Shown here piece after piece: positions 34,275 to 46,420 of a DNA stretch of 64,000 nucleotides; position 1 is the first letter of the stretch, and each line of letters starts with the position of its first letter. Both the position numbers and the translations under genes were made by a program. The notes beneath the pieces are model-generated. The model was not told the DNA's origin. It worked only from the letters and a program-made list of their open reading frames with translations, and ran no database searches. Source of the stretch: Adiantum capillus-veneris. Taxonomy: Eukaryota; Streptophyta; Polypodiopsida; Polypodiales; Pteridaceae. Location: assembly GCA_014529385.2 (NCBI GenBank), contig CM043963.1, positions 68,247,912 to 68,311,911 on the forward strand, in the 5' to 3' direction.

Positions 34275-37200
34275 TGTGACGGCTTTATCCAATTGCAACT
34301 TTCAATAGGCTACTTTTTGTCTTCCACGACCAACTACTCGAATCCATTCTCGAGATTTTTTTTTTTTTGGCACAAATCTAAAGAAATTTTAAGTCATGGC
34401 ACCCCAACAATGCCCATATATTACTCTCTAAAAAGTTATGTTTTCTCAATATTTAATGCTACAGATGGGAGGGCACAACATTGTTTATCGATGTCAATGT
34501 AGCTATAAATGTTGGCATTCTAGACTTGGATATGCAGATGTTAGTAGAAGCACATTTTATGCACATTACCAACAAGATGCGCAAGGGAATGCTCACCCTT
34601 CTATCCAAATGCACAAACCTCATCCTATGACTAATGAAAGTGACACATTTGTGGAGACTAGTAGTGTCACAATACCAGTATCCCATTAGACAAGGCGCAT
34701 GTGGTGTTCTTGCAAGGCATTTTGCAACGGGGGGCAATTAGTTAGCTTGGCTACTTATGCAAGGCATCAAAAGAACCTCGAAAGATTCAAAAAGCTTGCT
34801 TCTAACCTTGGGTTGGGATCAAATTTCACCACATTCTCTAGTGTCCTTTTAGATGAAGTTACTATTGAAGTAGAGAATATACAAGCTAGTAATGACGAGG
34901 TTCTTAATGAGATTGGTGGATCCAATCATAAAGTTGATAATGATCTCTCCCTTGATGATCAAATATTTCAGAGAATAATTGAATTGCAAGCTTTATGGGA
35001 CAAACATCAAGTGTCCTTGGAGTTTCAAGGTAGCATGCTTAGAATCCTCTTCGGTGGTATGGGAAGGCCTCGAGTCATTGGACACGAACAAGATGTGAAC
35101 AAGACAAGTTTGAGTAAGCTTCTTGTGCAATTTCCCAACACATGGGATGGATCTCTTGGTGACATACATGTACGTATCGGCATGCCTTGACCAGCTAAAT
35201 ACAATGTTTACAAGCCTAGGCATGGTTGAGTCTATGTGATACAAAGTGTGTCAAGGCATGAAGGACTCCACACATGCTCCTCTTCTTTATCCACCTAGCT
35301 TGGAAGATCACTATAGTAGCAACACAATTAGATGTGTATGTGTGTCAAATGAAAATACAAGAAAGGTACTGAAGCCTGATTGCTTAGTATGTTGTGAGAA
35401 ATACTCCACTTGTGGGTCTCCTAGCAAGGACATGTTTTGCTTTGATTACATACCCATAGGAGCTCAATCGAGATGGCTTTCAAGAATTCAGACTATATGC
35501 CATGAATTTCTTGCAATGTGGGAGAGAAAGGATAGGTTGATGCCAAATCCCAATAATAATCTTCAGTCAAACATTGAGGAATTTTGGGATGGGGCAAAGT
35601 GCAAGGAGCTTAAAGACTTTTGGGATCCTCAATCACTTTTTGAACTCCCTGTCATATGCCCAAAAGAGCATCGTAGGCAAGCATATCAGGCATTGCCACC
35701 TAATGGAAGATCCACTTGCCTCGAAAGTGAACAACAACACGTGGACATTGTGGTCTACAATGTTAGATGCAAGTCTTGTCGATGTCCTTTTATATCTACA
35801 CAAAAAAAGTGCCATGTAATGATCATTACTACACAATTGTCAACAATTTTCATCAAAGGATTTTAAACGAAAAAATGACACTCATGATTCACTTGTGTTT
35901 TTTCCTCTTGTAAGGAGACCCACGCAATTTTGCTTTATGTCTACATTGGGATGGTTTTCAATCATACAAGACAACACAAAAGAATTGTGGTGTAGTTGAG
36001 ATGAAGGTTTTGAATTGTGGAAAGAACTCACAAGTTGGCATGTTACTAGTGATTTTCATACCTTTCAGTTGTAAAAGAATCATTGGAAGCTCTGGCAAGA
36101 TTTTCCATGTCTTTTTAGCTCCCTTAATAGCGGAGATAGAAGATCTATTTGTCCATGGAGTTGAGATCAGCTACAATTATCCTTTGTCATGGATAAATGG
36201 CTTGGACAACTCTTTCTCTCTCTTTTTGTAGCTTATATACATCTTAAAAGCATGGAAAAATCTCTTACATTATTATTTCTTTTGTTTAAGGTCGTTGATG
36301 CTACTGCTTCTAGTGGGAAGAAGAATGAGCAAGATAAATTATCACATATGGTACTATTATTTGCTTCAATGATTTTACAACTAATTCTTTAAGTCATACT
36401 CTAAGTTTGAAGTATAGCTATAAAAAAAATTATTCTCTTTGAGTATAGTATGACTTCAACTTCCCAAGTGTTGTCTATAATGCTTTTCATTGACCATAGA
36501 AGCCCATGAAATTTTTAACTTTTATATTTGAGAATTGTGATATGAAATTTAGGTTACTACTACACCGACAAAGGATCATAATTGTAAAAACTTTACTCAA
36601 GACTTTGAGGAGTCTAACCTTTTTGAAGAACCACAAAAGATGGGTGGATTTTCAGAGGTAATCATGGTTTAATAACATTATAGCTAGTACTGTAAGCATG
36701 CAAGTAAACCATTTTAGCTTATGATATATAAGCCTCTCATTTCCACTTGTAGATAGATAAATTCATGTTGGAAATGAAAAGCTTTGAAGGTTTACAAACG
36801 CTACATTTCTGATGAGGAAATCCACAAATATAACATGCTTTTTTAATTGAGATTATTGAAAAAATAATCACGACTTTTCTCATTTGCTATAGGATCTTGA
36901 TGAATCTTATGTGCGGGATGAGATCCCAACTTCATATTGTGATCTTTTTAAACATGGAAGTATGAAGGGAGTAGATGTTGTAAAGGAAGGCGCTTCTTTG
37001 CTCAAAGGCCATATTGTAGGAGCACAAGAGGTAACACTTTTTTGTTTACAAATCATATCTCCTTGTAATAAATATCATGTCTTTTCATTTCATAGTTTCT
37101 TACTTCTTGTTATAGGATTGTGGTGATGTAAATCAAATTTCACATCACGGTTTTTCTCATCTTGGGAGTGTGAAGAGAGTACATGCTCCCAGAGAACATA

Positions 37201-40200
37201 TTTCTTTGGGAGATAATCAAATTTTAGTATCACAAGAGGTAAGAACTTTTATGGTTACATTTTATCCTTGAATTAAATATCATCTATTCTTATTCCCATG
37301 CATGCCTAATACATTGTATAGATGAGAACTTGTTCCGAAATTGAAAAGGAAAGTAAAGTGGAGCAAAAGAGTGTCGGAGTGAGAAAAGTAAGCATATAAA
37401 GCTAATTATTCATTTAGCTTTAGTACCATGCATTTACTTATGTTCAATCCATGCATAGGTAACCGCAAAAATGAGATCCCATAAGAAAGGAAAGGTCACC
37501 CTCAAAGCTCCCAAGACTAAGAGAGCAAAAGTACAACTAAGCTTTTAACACTAATATGTATATTTCTATATTCTATTGAAACATAAGAATGACTAAAGGA
37601 TATTCTTTTTATACTTTATGTTATTATTAGTTGATAGATTACAAGAGCTTGATCAAAGAAAAGTGCATCTCTTCAACCCTCTGAAATGAAGTAAGCAACA
37701 TCTCTTAAATTAAAATCTCTTAATCATAGGTCATCTTCAATTGTTTCATTAGTGTGCACATTCTCACTTTGTTTTTGTGTGGTTGTAGATCAAGGAGACG
37801 CCACTAGAAGACCTTAAGACCATTTTTCTCAAATACATGGGAGAGGGAACAATAAGTAGTATGTACTTCTCATTAAGAAATACATACATTACTTTTTTAA
37901 AAATAGAGCTTAGCTTTAGGTCTTTTTGTAGTGATGTAAAAAATCCCGATAGTGTGACCATGGTTCGCAAGATTGTAGGTTGGTTGATAGATACTAAGAA
38001 AATAGAAGTAATGTTGAAAGATAATCCTCGTACTTTAGAGGACATTGTAATATGTGGTTGATGACACTCAAGCTCAATTAAGACACATGTTTTCAACTTA
38101 ATTTTTTTGTGTCATATTTAGGTATATTTTTTTCTTTTAGAGTGCCTTTGACAAACTGATATTTGAGATTGGGGATCTCTTTGATACCATGTGCTACTTG
38201 GTGATCCTAAAACATGAGGTTATGGTAATCTTCACACCTCAAAAAATAATTCCTATATGGTGATCTTCAAACCTTTAAAAATTCCTACATAAGAAAAGAA
38301 ATTAATTCCTATATGGCAATTTTCACGCTTTATAAAATCCCTATATAGCAATGTCTTTGGTTATCTAGGGAAATAATTACACTTTAAAATTCCCTACATC
38401 CCAACTTTTCCTACATTTCCTACTTACATATGTAGGAAAATGTCTCACTTTTCCTAGTCTTGACTTTTCCTACATACGTGCATTGAAAGTAGGAAAAGTA
38501 TATCTAAAACTTTTTTTTTTCCAATATAGGAATGATCTAAAAGTTCCTTGTAGAGGAACATTGCAATAGGTGATGATAGAGGAACATTAGATAAAAGAAC
38601 TTTTGTTATACTATATATAACATCAAAAATGGAAAAAAAGGTGTTGGAACCCACCTGGACGCCAGGAACCAGCGGACCTGGTCACCATTCCACACTGTCA
38701 ATAAGACAATGTGGGGCTTGACATGTATCGCAACCCCTTGGGAATGGCCTCCCCATGGCCATTCCCTACACTGTCATGATCGCTGGTTGGCTCACTGTGA
38801 ACCAGCCACGATGAACCTCTACAAGTGACTGTCATTCTACATGCTTACGTGTCAAGATCTGAGCACTTCACGATTATCATTACTGACTTGTCAAGCTCTA
38901 AGCGCTTCACTAATTACCTTTGTTGATTTGTCAAGGTGTGACCCTCCCAACTGACGGAGACAGAAGGGAATGCTTGGTCGGGCCATTCACAGTAGCACGC
39001 TCTCAACTGCCAACAGTCACCTAACCTGCTGTGCAAGGACCATCCCCTACCCCATGTGTGCATGGTTACAAAAGGCAGCCGAGGATAGACTTCTAGAGCT
39101 CCTTTTTGGACACTTTTACACAAGTAGTGGCAGGGTATAAATAGAGGGGCTTGGGTGAATCACGAAGATTTGAAACTCCCTCCTTTGGGCCTATTCACAA
39201 ATTATGTACAAGGAAGATGATAAGATCGACCAAAAGTGTAAAATAGCCCCTCTAAGAGAGACCACCCCCTGTAGATGTGTGAAAAAGGGCAACTTTAATG
39301 GGCTTACTCACAAATGTACAAGGAAGATCAAGAGAGATAAGAGAGGCGATCCCCTCTACATGTGTGAAAAAAAAGGGCAAAAGGCAACCTTGAATCTACT
39401 ATCCGTGTGCTCAATTCAGCCCCTCATGTAGCAGATTTTTAGTTGATCCCCCTTCGCTACTTCACAGGCAGTGTTCGGGAAAAATGTGTCTCATCTTAAC
39501 ATCGTGCCGTTTTCAATTTCCAAAATGCCGGCCAAGGGCAAGGGGAAAAGGAGAAATTCCGCCCAAAATAGAGAAAAATAGTGCAAAAACCCCAAAAAAC
39601 ACCGTAATTTTCTAAAATTTCCTCTTTGCAAATTCAAGGAAAGAAATTTTGTATGTTTGGAAAAATGATTTTTCCCGAACACTGATCAGAGGATGTTTTG
39701 GAAATATTCTCTCTCGTGGGAAAGCGTTTTCTTTCCCTATATTGTTTTCCAGGTTCTGACAACCCTCCCGCCTCCTCTGCAGAAGCTCATGATGATGGTG
39801 TAATGTCGAAAAGCTCTTGTGCACGTAAAGAGGCCAACCAGCTTATCCTAATTCTTAAAAGGAGACCTAAAATCTATATATGATTTACCAGTCCACTCAC
39901 CTCGAACTTGTGGATCTTTGCATATTGCTAATGCAAGGGTAGTCTTTCCAATCCCACCCATGCCTCCCACTAACGTCACCATCTTGTCGTCGCCACCGAA
40001 GAGCAGCAACTTCACTTGGTCGATCGGATTGTCCAGACCCACCAAAAACAGATCGACGTGGAGCTCATCCAGTCGTTTCCCGGGCTCAGTACTAATGTGT
40101 CCCACATCATGATGAGTTCCACTAGTGTTGTTAGCTTGCCTCACCCAGTCCAAAAGAAGACTTGTGTTTCCATCCATCCTTGCCATCAAAGGATCGATGG

Positions 40201-40645
40201 CTTCCCGCAACTTGTACTGCTCTTCAAGCAGCACCTGTAGGTGTGCATCTAGCTCCTGCAATAACAGTGTGTTCAACGCTGCCAGGTTTCGCAAGTGTTG
40301 CAGGATCTGTTTCCTGAGCTTGAGGATGGCCCTGCTGTAGCGAAGTCGCTGAATAGGATGCCAGCCGCTGAGTTGGATGCATGACTCCACCAGAAATCTC
40401 CCCTGCTCAAGCTGCTCCTTGAAATCGAGCAAGCGCTGCTCCCAGTCACGTGCAGGTATCTGCACATGGCGGCATATCTCGCGGAAAGTGGGCAAGTGAG
40501 TATCAAGATCCTCGGCCAGATTCTTGCAGTGCTTCTTGCACCACACCATTTTGGAAACTGCATCTTTGGCAAGGTTGTAAAGATCGGAGTATGCTTGAGC
40601 AACCACCGCACCCACAGCAGCTCCCACCAGCACACCTTCCGCCAT
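29197..40645 (-). CDS. RPW8-NB-ARC-LRR immune receptor (helper-type NLR), five exons
   Basis: Intracellular immune receptor of about 1130 residues. Exons by GT-AG sites: 40645-39901, 32158-31729, 31664-31300, 31191-30980 and 30848-29197; all joins keep phase. Exon 1 has an RPW8 coiled-coil domain (about 1-150) and the P-loop GGMGGIGKTTLA. The junction gives PQVRE/FFQDRIHFFTVSQSPD. Exon 2 has LVLDDVW and TTRQA; exon 3 has CLPLALKVIG and CFLDLGAYPED. Exon 4 has QHDVMRD, the QHD form of the MHD switch typical of ADR1/NRG1-type helpers. Exon 5 holds about 15 leucine-rich repeats (LPESFGQL..L..L.L..C) and a poly-proline end coded by GGT repeats. One frame change is needed at a six-C run near 32065-32070, so it may be a pseudogene or contain a sequence error. 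Confidence 0.88.
32345..33350. repeat. 428-bp tandem repeat with GGGAATGGCC inverted motifs (about 2.3 copies)
   Basis: Units begin GTGTAGGGAATGGCC at about 32351, 32780 and 33208. Each unit starts with an inverted-repeat segment (GGGAATGGCC...GGCCATTCC and a second GGAATGGCC...GGCCATTCCC pair around a CCATGG centre), then a unique part with GCATGCTGAC and GACTGATCCAGGTAGCC. A diverged core, GGGAATGGCC...GGCCATTCCCTACACTG, is also at 38741-38776. The short open frames in both directions are by-products. Confidence 0.85.
33634..33702. repeat. (GT)n(GA)n microsatellite
   Basis: About 13 GT units followed by about 19 GA units. A matching CT tract is at 34241-34273. Confidence 0.9.
33764..33952 (+). 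pseudogene. Short open fragment of unknown type
   Basis: 62 codons with KLVQTTLANLRQHGAQYDP and FLFGRGKPPTIGVTIFLDEYP. It has protein-like composition but no family I recognise. It is on the same strand as the TNP2-like remnant that follows and could be part of that element. Confidence 0.25.
34440..36230 (+). pseudogene. TNP2/Plavaka-like DDE transposase remnant in the NLR intron
   Basis: The layout resembles the TNP2 transposase family. A CxC..C zinc-like start (MWCSCKAFCNGGQLVSLATYARHQ, about 34699) is followed by an acidic linker to 35190. After frame changes come CVVC-like cysteines (CLVCCEKYSTCG), FDYIPIGAQSRWLSRIQTICHEFLAMW and EFWDGAKCKELKDFWDP (35440-35640), and later FLAPLIAEIEDLFVHGVEI (about 36115-36165), which matches the region before the second catalytic aspartate in TNP2. 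Stops and shifts between the parts make it dead. The family call rests on motif order, not on a search. Confidence 0.5.
36291..38061 (+). CDS. Putative multi-exon gene, Lys-rich product, opposite strand to the NLR
   Basis: A series of short exons bounded by AG and GT(A) sites: 36291-36350, 36552-36657, 36894-37029, 37117-37239, 37321-37387, 37458-37530 and the last at about 37788-38061. The first six all begin and end on codon boundaries (phase 0) and stay open. The third and fourth share a pattern (HGSMKGVDV and LGSVKRVHA), as if duplicated. The sixth is basic (KKGKVTLKAPKTKRAK). The last codes for KETPLEDLKTIFLKYMGEG to ICG and a stop. One piece near 37630-37690 does not fit cleanly. It directly follows the TNP2-like remnant and could be the second gene of that element. 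Function unknown. Confidence 0.45.
38330..38540. repeat. Cluster of TTTCCTACAT / GTAGGAAAA direct and inverted motifs
   Basis: TTTCCTAC or its complement occurs at least six times in 200 bp, in both directions. Such subterminal motif clusters are usual near CACTA ends. No CACTA terminus was seen next to it. Confidence 0.45.
38643..39460 (+). other. Unassigned segment with a strong TATA box
   Basis: GGGTATAAATAGAGGGGC at 39135-39152 is a good plant TATA box. It is followed by two imperfect copies of a 90-bp unit with CACAAATGTACAAGGAAGAT (39196-39290 and 39308-39380). The segment begins TGTTGGAACC at 38643, which might be an LTR start, but no matching end or target duplication was found. Confidence 0.35.
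39469..39684. mobile_element. hAT-like MITE (216 bp)
   Basis: Terminal inverted repeats CAGTGTTCGGGAAAAAT at both ends. The flanking 8 bases TTCACAGG and ATCAGAGG match at six of eight positions, consistent with an aged hAT target duplication. No coding sequence. Confidence 0.75.
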
Positions 40646-40700
40646 AGAGGAGAGGCCTTAGCGCGAGAGAGAGAGAGAGAGAGAGAAGACGAAGAAGAGA
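40646..40700 (-). promoter_or_regulatory. 5' UTR of the NLR gene with a CT/GA tract
   Basis: Immediately upstream of the NLR ATG (40645) a GA run on the + strand (40661-40684) gives a CT-rich leader on the minus strand, common in plant 5' UTRs. No clear TATA box was seen in the next 300 bp. Confidence 0.4.
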
Positions 40701-41350
40701 GTTTTAACGTGGTAGCAAACTATCCCAAGAGACCTTAAAGATATGAACTCAAGACCCGTTATTCAAAAGGGACATGGCATAACGAATCTACCACACTTGG
40801 TGGTAATAGAATAAAGGAAAGAAGATAGCTTGAATAAAGGAGAGAACTACTTCAGAGAAGAAAGTGAGAGAGAGAGTAAAGGGATATATAGATCGAATAA
40901 AGGAGAGAAGATAGCTTGAATAAAGGGGAAAGCGAAAGGGTAGAAACAAGGTCAAAATTCACTATGGCCTACATAAGCTATAATAAGAGACTTCTTTGTA
41001 AGAGAGAAAAATAAAAAGTGACACTAGTAATTTAAAGTATGTGATATCACATTTAAATATTATAATTTTTTTATAAAAAGTGTAGCAATGAGTTGTTTAG
41101 ATTACAATATATTTCAAAAGCATAAAAAATAATGTTTGACACCCAATACTCAATGCTCCTCTTTAAAGAGAGAGGTACACAAATGTCAACATCCTCTCAC
41201 AAGGAACTAAAAGAAATATTTTAAAGAAAGTTTATTAGCTTCTCATGTGACACTAATCCGCACACTTTATCCAATGGTCCAGAGATGCACCCAAAATCCA
41301 ACCTGTTACTAAGGACTACTTATGTAGTCAATTAAGAACAAAGCATCTCC

Positions 41351-41381
<31 letters not shown>

Positions 41382-41816
41382 CCTTCCACACATCATGTCA
41401 TCTTTTTTTCTTCTTCCCAATGCTAATGAGGATCTTCTTAGATTCTAGGTAATTAAGCAACTCAAACAAAATTTGGCATACATAGTTGAGAGGACATTGA
41501 GGTTTCTTTGTGAGAGAAAAAAAAGAGAAAGTGACATTAGCATTTCAAATTTTTTGGTCAAATAGAGTATTGCAGTTTTTGGAAACAAGTGTAACAATGA
41601 CTTATTTAGTCAACAATATATTCCAAAAGCATTAAAAATAATGACTAAACCAATATTCAATTATTCAATGGCTCTCTTTAAAGAGAGAGGTACACAAATG
41701 TCAACACCCCTCACAAGGACTTAGAAGAAATAATAATTAACAAGGTAAAGTTTTTAAGTTGACCTGAAGAAAGCAATAATTTTAGTTGTAATACATTGTG
41801 TATGTATGTGTGTATA
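40701..41816. repeat. AT-rich intergenic with a 230-bp imperfect direct duplication
   Basis: 40988-41225 and 41500-41735 are related. Both run from TTTCTTTGT(A/G)AGAGA through AAAAGTG(T) to AAAGAGAGAGGTACACAAATGTCAACA. A CT microsatellite lies at 41350-41381. No gene. Confidence 0.6.
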
Positions 41817-42592
41817 TGTCAGTGTTCGAGAAAAATCATTTTAAAAAACATACAAAATTTTCTTTGGGGTAGATTCAAAGAGAAAATTTTACAAAATAAT
41901 CGATAATTTTTGCAATTTTACTCTATTTCTATAAAATTTTTAAGCGGATTTTCTCCTTCTCCTTCTCCCTTCAAGTAGCTAATTTGGATTTTCAACCAGC
42001 TCAAGGCTAAGTTAAGGTATACTTTTTGGCTTTCTAAAAGAAGTCTTAGAGGAGAGTTGGATTAGGCATACTTTGAATGTTTTCAGTGATGATTGAGACT
42101 AACTTTAAATGTTGTTTCAGTTTTAAAATAGTAAATGGATCTTTTTATTTCACCTTTCATTTCACATCCTGACATGTCTTGATTTTTTTTTTGCATTCTA
42201 TTGTTTTAGAATGTCAAAGTGAAACTTCACCTTCCATAATTCTAGTAAATTCTATGCACACACACACACATATATATATATATATGAGTTCTTTCTATTT
42301 CACATGTCATAATTTCACAGCTTCACATGGCTCGATTTTTCTTGCATTCTATGAATTGATTCTACTCAATATTTGAGAAAGTCTCTTTTATTAAGTGGTC
42401 GTCGGTCGAGTTTCCTCTTCACAAAGAAGAGAACAGAATATACTAGCATAAATTTTAAATTTACAAGAATTTTGAGCTATTTTCTCCCATATTTCACCGT
42501 TATTCTTGTCGTTACTATGGTTTGCATCTTGCTAGTCTCGATTATCAACCGACTCAAGGCTAAGCTGAGGCAATCCTTTTTCAAACACTAAT
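41817..42592. repeat. Two related 210-bp segments, one with a MITE-like start
   Basis: 41818 starts CAGTGTTCGAGAAAAATCATTTT, the terminus of the 39469 MITE with one change. The segment runs to GCTCAAGGCTAAGTTAAGG near 42018. A second diverged copy spans about 42366-42590 and ends similarly (ACTCAAGGCTAAGCTGAGG, then TTCAAACACTAATT). CA and TA microsatellites lie between them at 42256-42287. Probably fragments of hAT-like elements. Confidence 0.45.
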
Positions 42593-42677
42593 TCCAGTTA
42601 AACTCAACCTAATGACTTTATCACTTTTTAATTTTTTAGAAAGCCGCCGTGACCCTTTTACTTTTTTCGAACACTTG

Positions 42678-42720
42678 TGTGTGTGTGTGGATGAGAGAGA
42701 GTGTGTGTGTGTGTGTGTGT

Positions 42721-42759
<39 letters not shown>

Positions 42760-42774
42760 AGGGAGGGAGGGAGA
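42678..42774. repeat. Compound (GT)n(GA)n(GGGA)n microsatellite
   Basis: GT runs, GAGA runs and GGGA units follow one another. The surrounding open frames reflect the repeat. Confidence 0.85.
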
Positions 42775-45740
42775 TTAAAAAAAAGCCGAGGTCCAATGTA
42801 ATCGGCTAAAATTGTAAAATCCCGGTTAGATTTTGAGCTTGTCTTTAAGAAAACCAAGAAATTTACACAAGTTTTAGTGTTATTACTGGCAAAAGCTTCA
42901 AATTTTGACCTAAATATTGGAAGAATTTCAAGTTTACCCTTATTTTTATCGGTTAGGGAGAATCTATTTTTCTAGACATGGAGGGAGGGAGAGCTAGAGG
43001 ATCTCTTTTATACATTCTAATGCTTCACATCAATACCAATATAGAGAAACCTTTTAAAAACACTTAAATGAAGAAACAAGGTGAATGATCACGATGGCCT
43101 GCTAAGATAGTGCTATAAAATTAGGAGGAAGGCAAGGTACTAAGAAAAATACTCACTATTACATGTGTAGCTCGATGTGGTTAAAAAGATTTTGTGATCT
43201 GCATTTGCTGCTTCTTTTTTTATGGGAATGAGAGCTAAGGTACTCATTGTTAGCCCTTGACAAGCCCTCGTAGTACATGTGATCTTGTTTTGTTTGGAAT
43301 ACAGATGAAGTCCTCAACGTTAGCCCATGACAATCCATAGGGCCACTCTTTGCCTATCTTGCAATTATCCTTTGATAAAAAAGGTAGCATGATCACTATG
43401 ATCATGGGATGTTTTTTTATAAAAATCCAAGAATCTATGTATGAGTTTACAATATCCTCAAAGAAAAGTGGAGAGGGGACATTTTCTTGCACCGATGATG
43501 GTACTTTTGGAAAGGGAGGCTTTGGAATCCGCTCTATGAGGACTATGGTGGCTCCCAAGCAAGGGGTGAGGTAGTTGCTTCAGCCAGATGAGCTTCTGGC
43601 AAGGGTCGAATGGTCACTCTAAACCATGGTAGGGATGCAACCTCCACCCCAAACAAGTATAGGTAAGACTAGTACTACCTGAATGAGTGCTAAACAAGGA
43701 ATAGCGGTACATTGAACGACTCTAGATCAGGATCAGTTGTAGACCAACTTGCTACAAGTAATGCAAATGCACAAAAAGGCATAAGTGTGCCTTGTACAAA
43801 CATGAACGTAAGTTCAGACAAAGGTCCATGTGCTTAGTTTCACGATAGCAGTGATTCTTTATTGGGCATTAAGAATATGCAAATTCACCAACACAAGCAC
43901 ATTGGTACTGACCTAACATTGAAATTTGCTTGAGAGACCTTTATCGCATCCTTAAAAGGACCATTGTTAACTGTAAGTTCCATCCAAATATGCGAGTGCA
44001 TTTCATTGTGTATACATTTAGTATCAGCATGAAAAGCAATCATTGTTCCTGTAATCAGAATAGAGAAAATCATTTTACATACACAAGTATGCAATTCAAG
44101 AGTTCTCCTCCTCGCAATAACCATAAGTAATAAGTAACGAGGGTACAACTTCCAGGTCCATGGCACCAAATGAACCAGCAGAGGTCAATGCTCTTACAAG
44201 CTGGGGCCGCATCACCCTCAAGACCATCTCTCGAGATTTCCATTGTTAAGTTTGAGTAGTACTCTTACGCTCGACTGAGACTCTAAGCTACATACTCATC
44301 TGCACCCAAGGTTCTTTCTGGTGAGAAGTAGCTAGGGACTGAAGGAGGTTGTTGTAAGGTTCCTCTTTACACACGAGCTACATTCACTTGATATGTATAT
44401 CAAATGTGTGTGCACGCACAAGGCTTGAGTTTCAATCCATGAAATTTACTAATAGTATTGAGAAAAAGTGTTGAAGAGCTTGAATGACCACATCATACAC
44501 CGTTCAAATGCTAGCTACATGATTTTTTGTTTCTGTACTCTAGCATTATGACCGTCTTGCAATACTCAGGGCGTTAAGCCGACTTGCGAACACACAATCA
44601 CCTGCACTGGCAATCATCTACAAAATTGTAAAGGGCTTGATACAGAAGTGGGTTTTTTTGTAACCCAAGAATTAAGCTATCTTGCAGACACACAAAAATT
44701 GCCCATGCAGAGAGTCATCCTCAAATGATGAAGAGCTTGCATGAGCACAACATACATCATTGAAATGACTAGTACATGAGTTGGGTGTTTCTATACTCCA
44801 AGCATTAAGCGGCCTTGCAACATAATCACTAGTGCAGGTGGTCATCTACAAAATGTATCTTTGAGTGTGACACACACATCAAAGGAAGCACACCGAGGAT
44901 AATGGTTGACTGCCAGAGAGATGCAGATAGACCGATAAAGCTCTAAACAATGAAAATATATATGTATGTATACTAGGAAAACAAGGTGAGGCATCACATG
45001 GGCTGCCAATGGATGGAACTCGCGAGGCGGTAACACAGACGGCTCTACACAGTAGCTCACATGCGCACACCTTCTCCAAACTGCCAGCGTTTCACCCCTT
45101 AGCCTGCCCATGTTTCCTCCTCAGTAACGTCGTCGTACCTTCACTCAAAGCCCTCAAAACATGATGGTCGTCCACGTGGACGGCATTCTTCAATGTACAC
45201 CCAAGCCAACCCAACACTAAGGCCTTTCCTCAGCAAGCCAAAAATCACATCGTATGTAATCAAGTGGTGAAAAGACTAAAGTGCAAATAAAGGTTAGATT
45301 ACATTTAATGTGATAGTGAAACTTTTGATGGTGAGAGATTTGCACATTTTCTCCACCACTTCTCTATGGCCTTCTTAGGCCAAAAAGAGATCATGCATGG
45401 AAATTCATGTACAACAATACTGGTCCATGAGAGAGATAAGTGTGTGTGCACACGTGCGCATGCCCACGGCCTGGACACTAGGTCTTAGAGAGATCAGAGA
45501 GAGTGTACTAGCTATGTGTGCCATACTGCTAATGCTTCAAATAAATCACATCAGCAAAAAGCAAGGTTATACAACCATTATTCTGAAAAATTATAGGTTA
45601 TAAAAACCGTTATTCTAAGAATTTGTAAGTGTTTATGATTCACAAATATTTTCTAGCTTGAAAGTTAGTATGAAATTTGGATTTTCAAGCTCAAATCTAA
45701 CCATGTGGTTAATGAGATTCTCATGAAGTTTTTCTCCATT

Positions 45741-45797
<57 letters not shown>

Positions 45798-46420
45798 CCT
45801 TTCTCCATTAGGAGAAAGTTGGACTCACTTTTGGGCCCTATAAGAAGTGCCCCTTCGGCTTAGAGAGAGAAAATGAAAATGTTAAATTGTGCATTTTATG
45901 TGATACATTTTTGCGCAACAAAAATCCAAAATGACATTCTTTGGTAGGTAGCCACCGTCTTTATCATTCTTATCCTTCGTTCTCTTGTCAGGAATCCAAC
46001 TAACCGTATGACTAATGATTTGAAATGCCAACTTACAAGAGTTCCCTCCAGAAACATAAGCGTGCAACATTGAGAACATGAAGATTGGTAGTGGTGGCTT
46101 GAGAAAACTAATATGAGCTTTCAGGTAACTCGAAGTTTGTCTCTGCTTTTCTATCTTCAATGTGCTTCACTGTTGGCGGATACGCCGCGACGGACATAAG
46201 CACAATGAGAACTCACCTAACAAGATTTGTCAGCTAAGGACGAAGCTCGACCCGCATGCGCGTGGAAGCAAGCATAGGATGTCAACCTACACTCGACCGA
46301 CTATTGACTACTTCCTACAGAGGTCTCTACCCAATGTCTAAGTTACAGCCTTCAAGAGTACACAAGAGGAGATTTCCTACAACGCTTTCAAGAGCCAAAT
46401 ACCCATCAAACGTTCTGGAA
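42775..46420. other. Intergenic, no gene recognised
   Basis: AT-rich sequence. A diverged repeat recurs at about 44475-44640 and 44725-44860 (GAAGAGCTTG.ATGA.CACA, then GCATTAAGC.G.CTTGC and GTCATCTACAAAAT). A CT microsatellite lies at 45748-45790. Short open frames (such as 43250-43574 and 45882-46160) carry no motif I know. Confidence 0.45.

Larger units (their letters stand above)
32159..39900 (-). other. 7.74-kb intron of the NLR gene
   Basis: The donor GAG/GTGAGT lies at 39901/39900 and the acceptor TTGCAG/AG at 32159/32158. The protein join across it matches NB-ARC sequence exactly. All other introns of this gene are 64-131 bp, so the size is due to inserted elements described separately. 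Confidence 0.85.

Noticed and set aside
38643-39469. A second solo LTR (TGTTGG...TTCACA)
   Set aside because: No target duplication and no second copy; only the TATA box is convincing.
43250-43574. Open frames on both strands of about 75-100 codons
   Set aside because: No motif, overlapping on opposite strands, AT-rich background.
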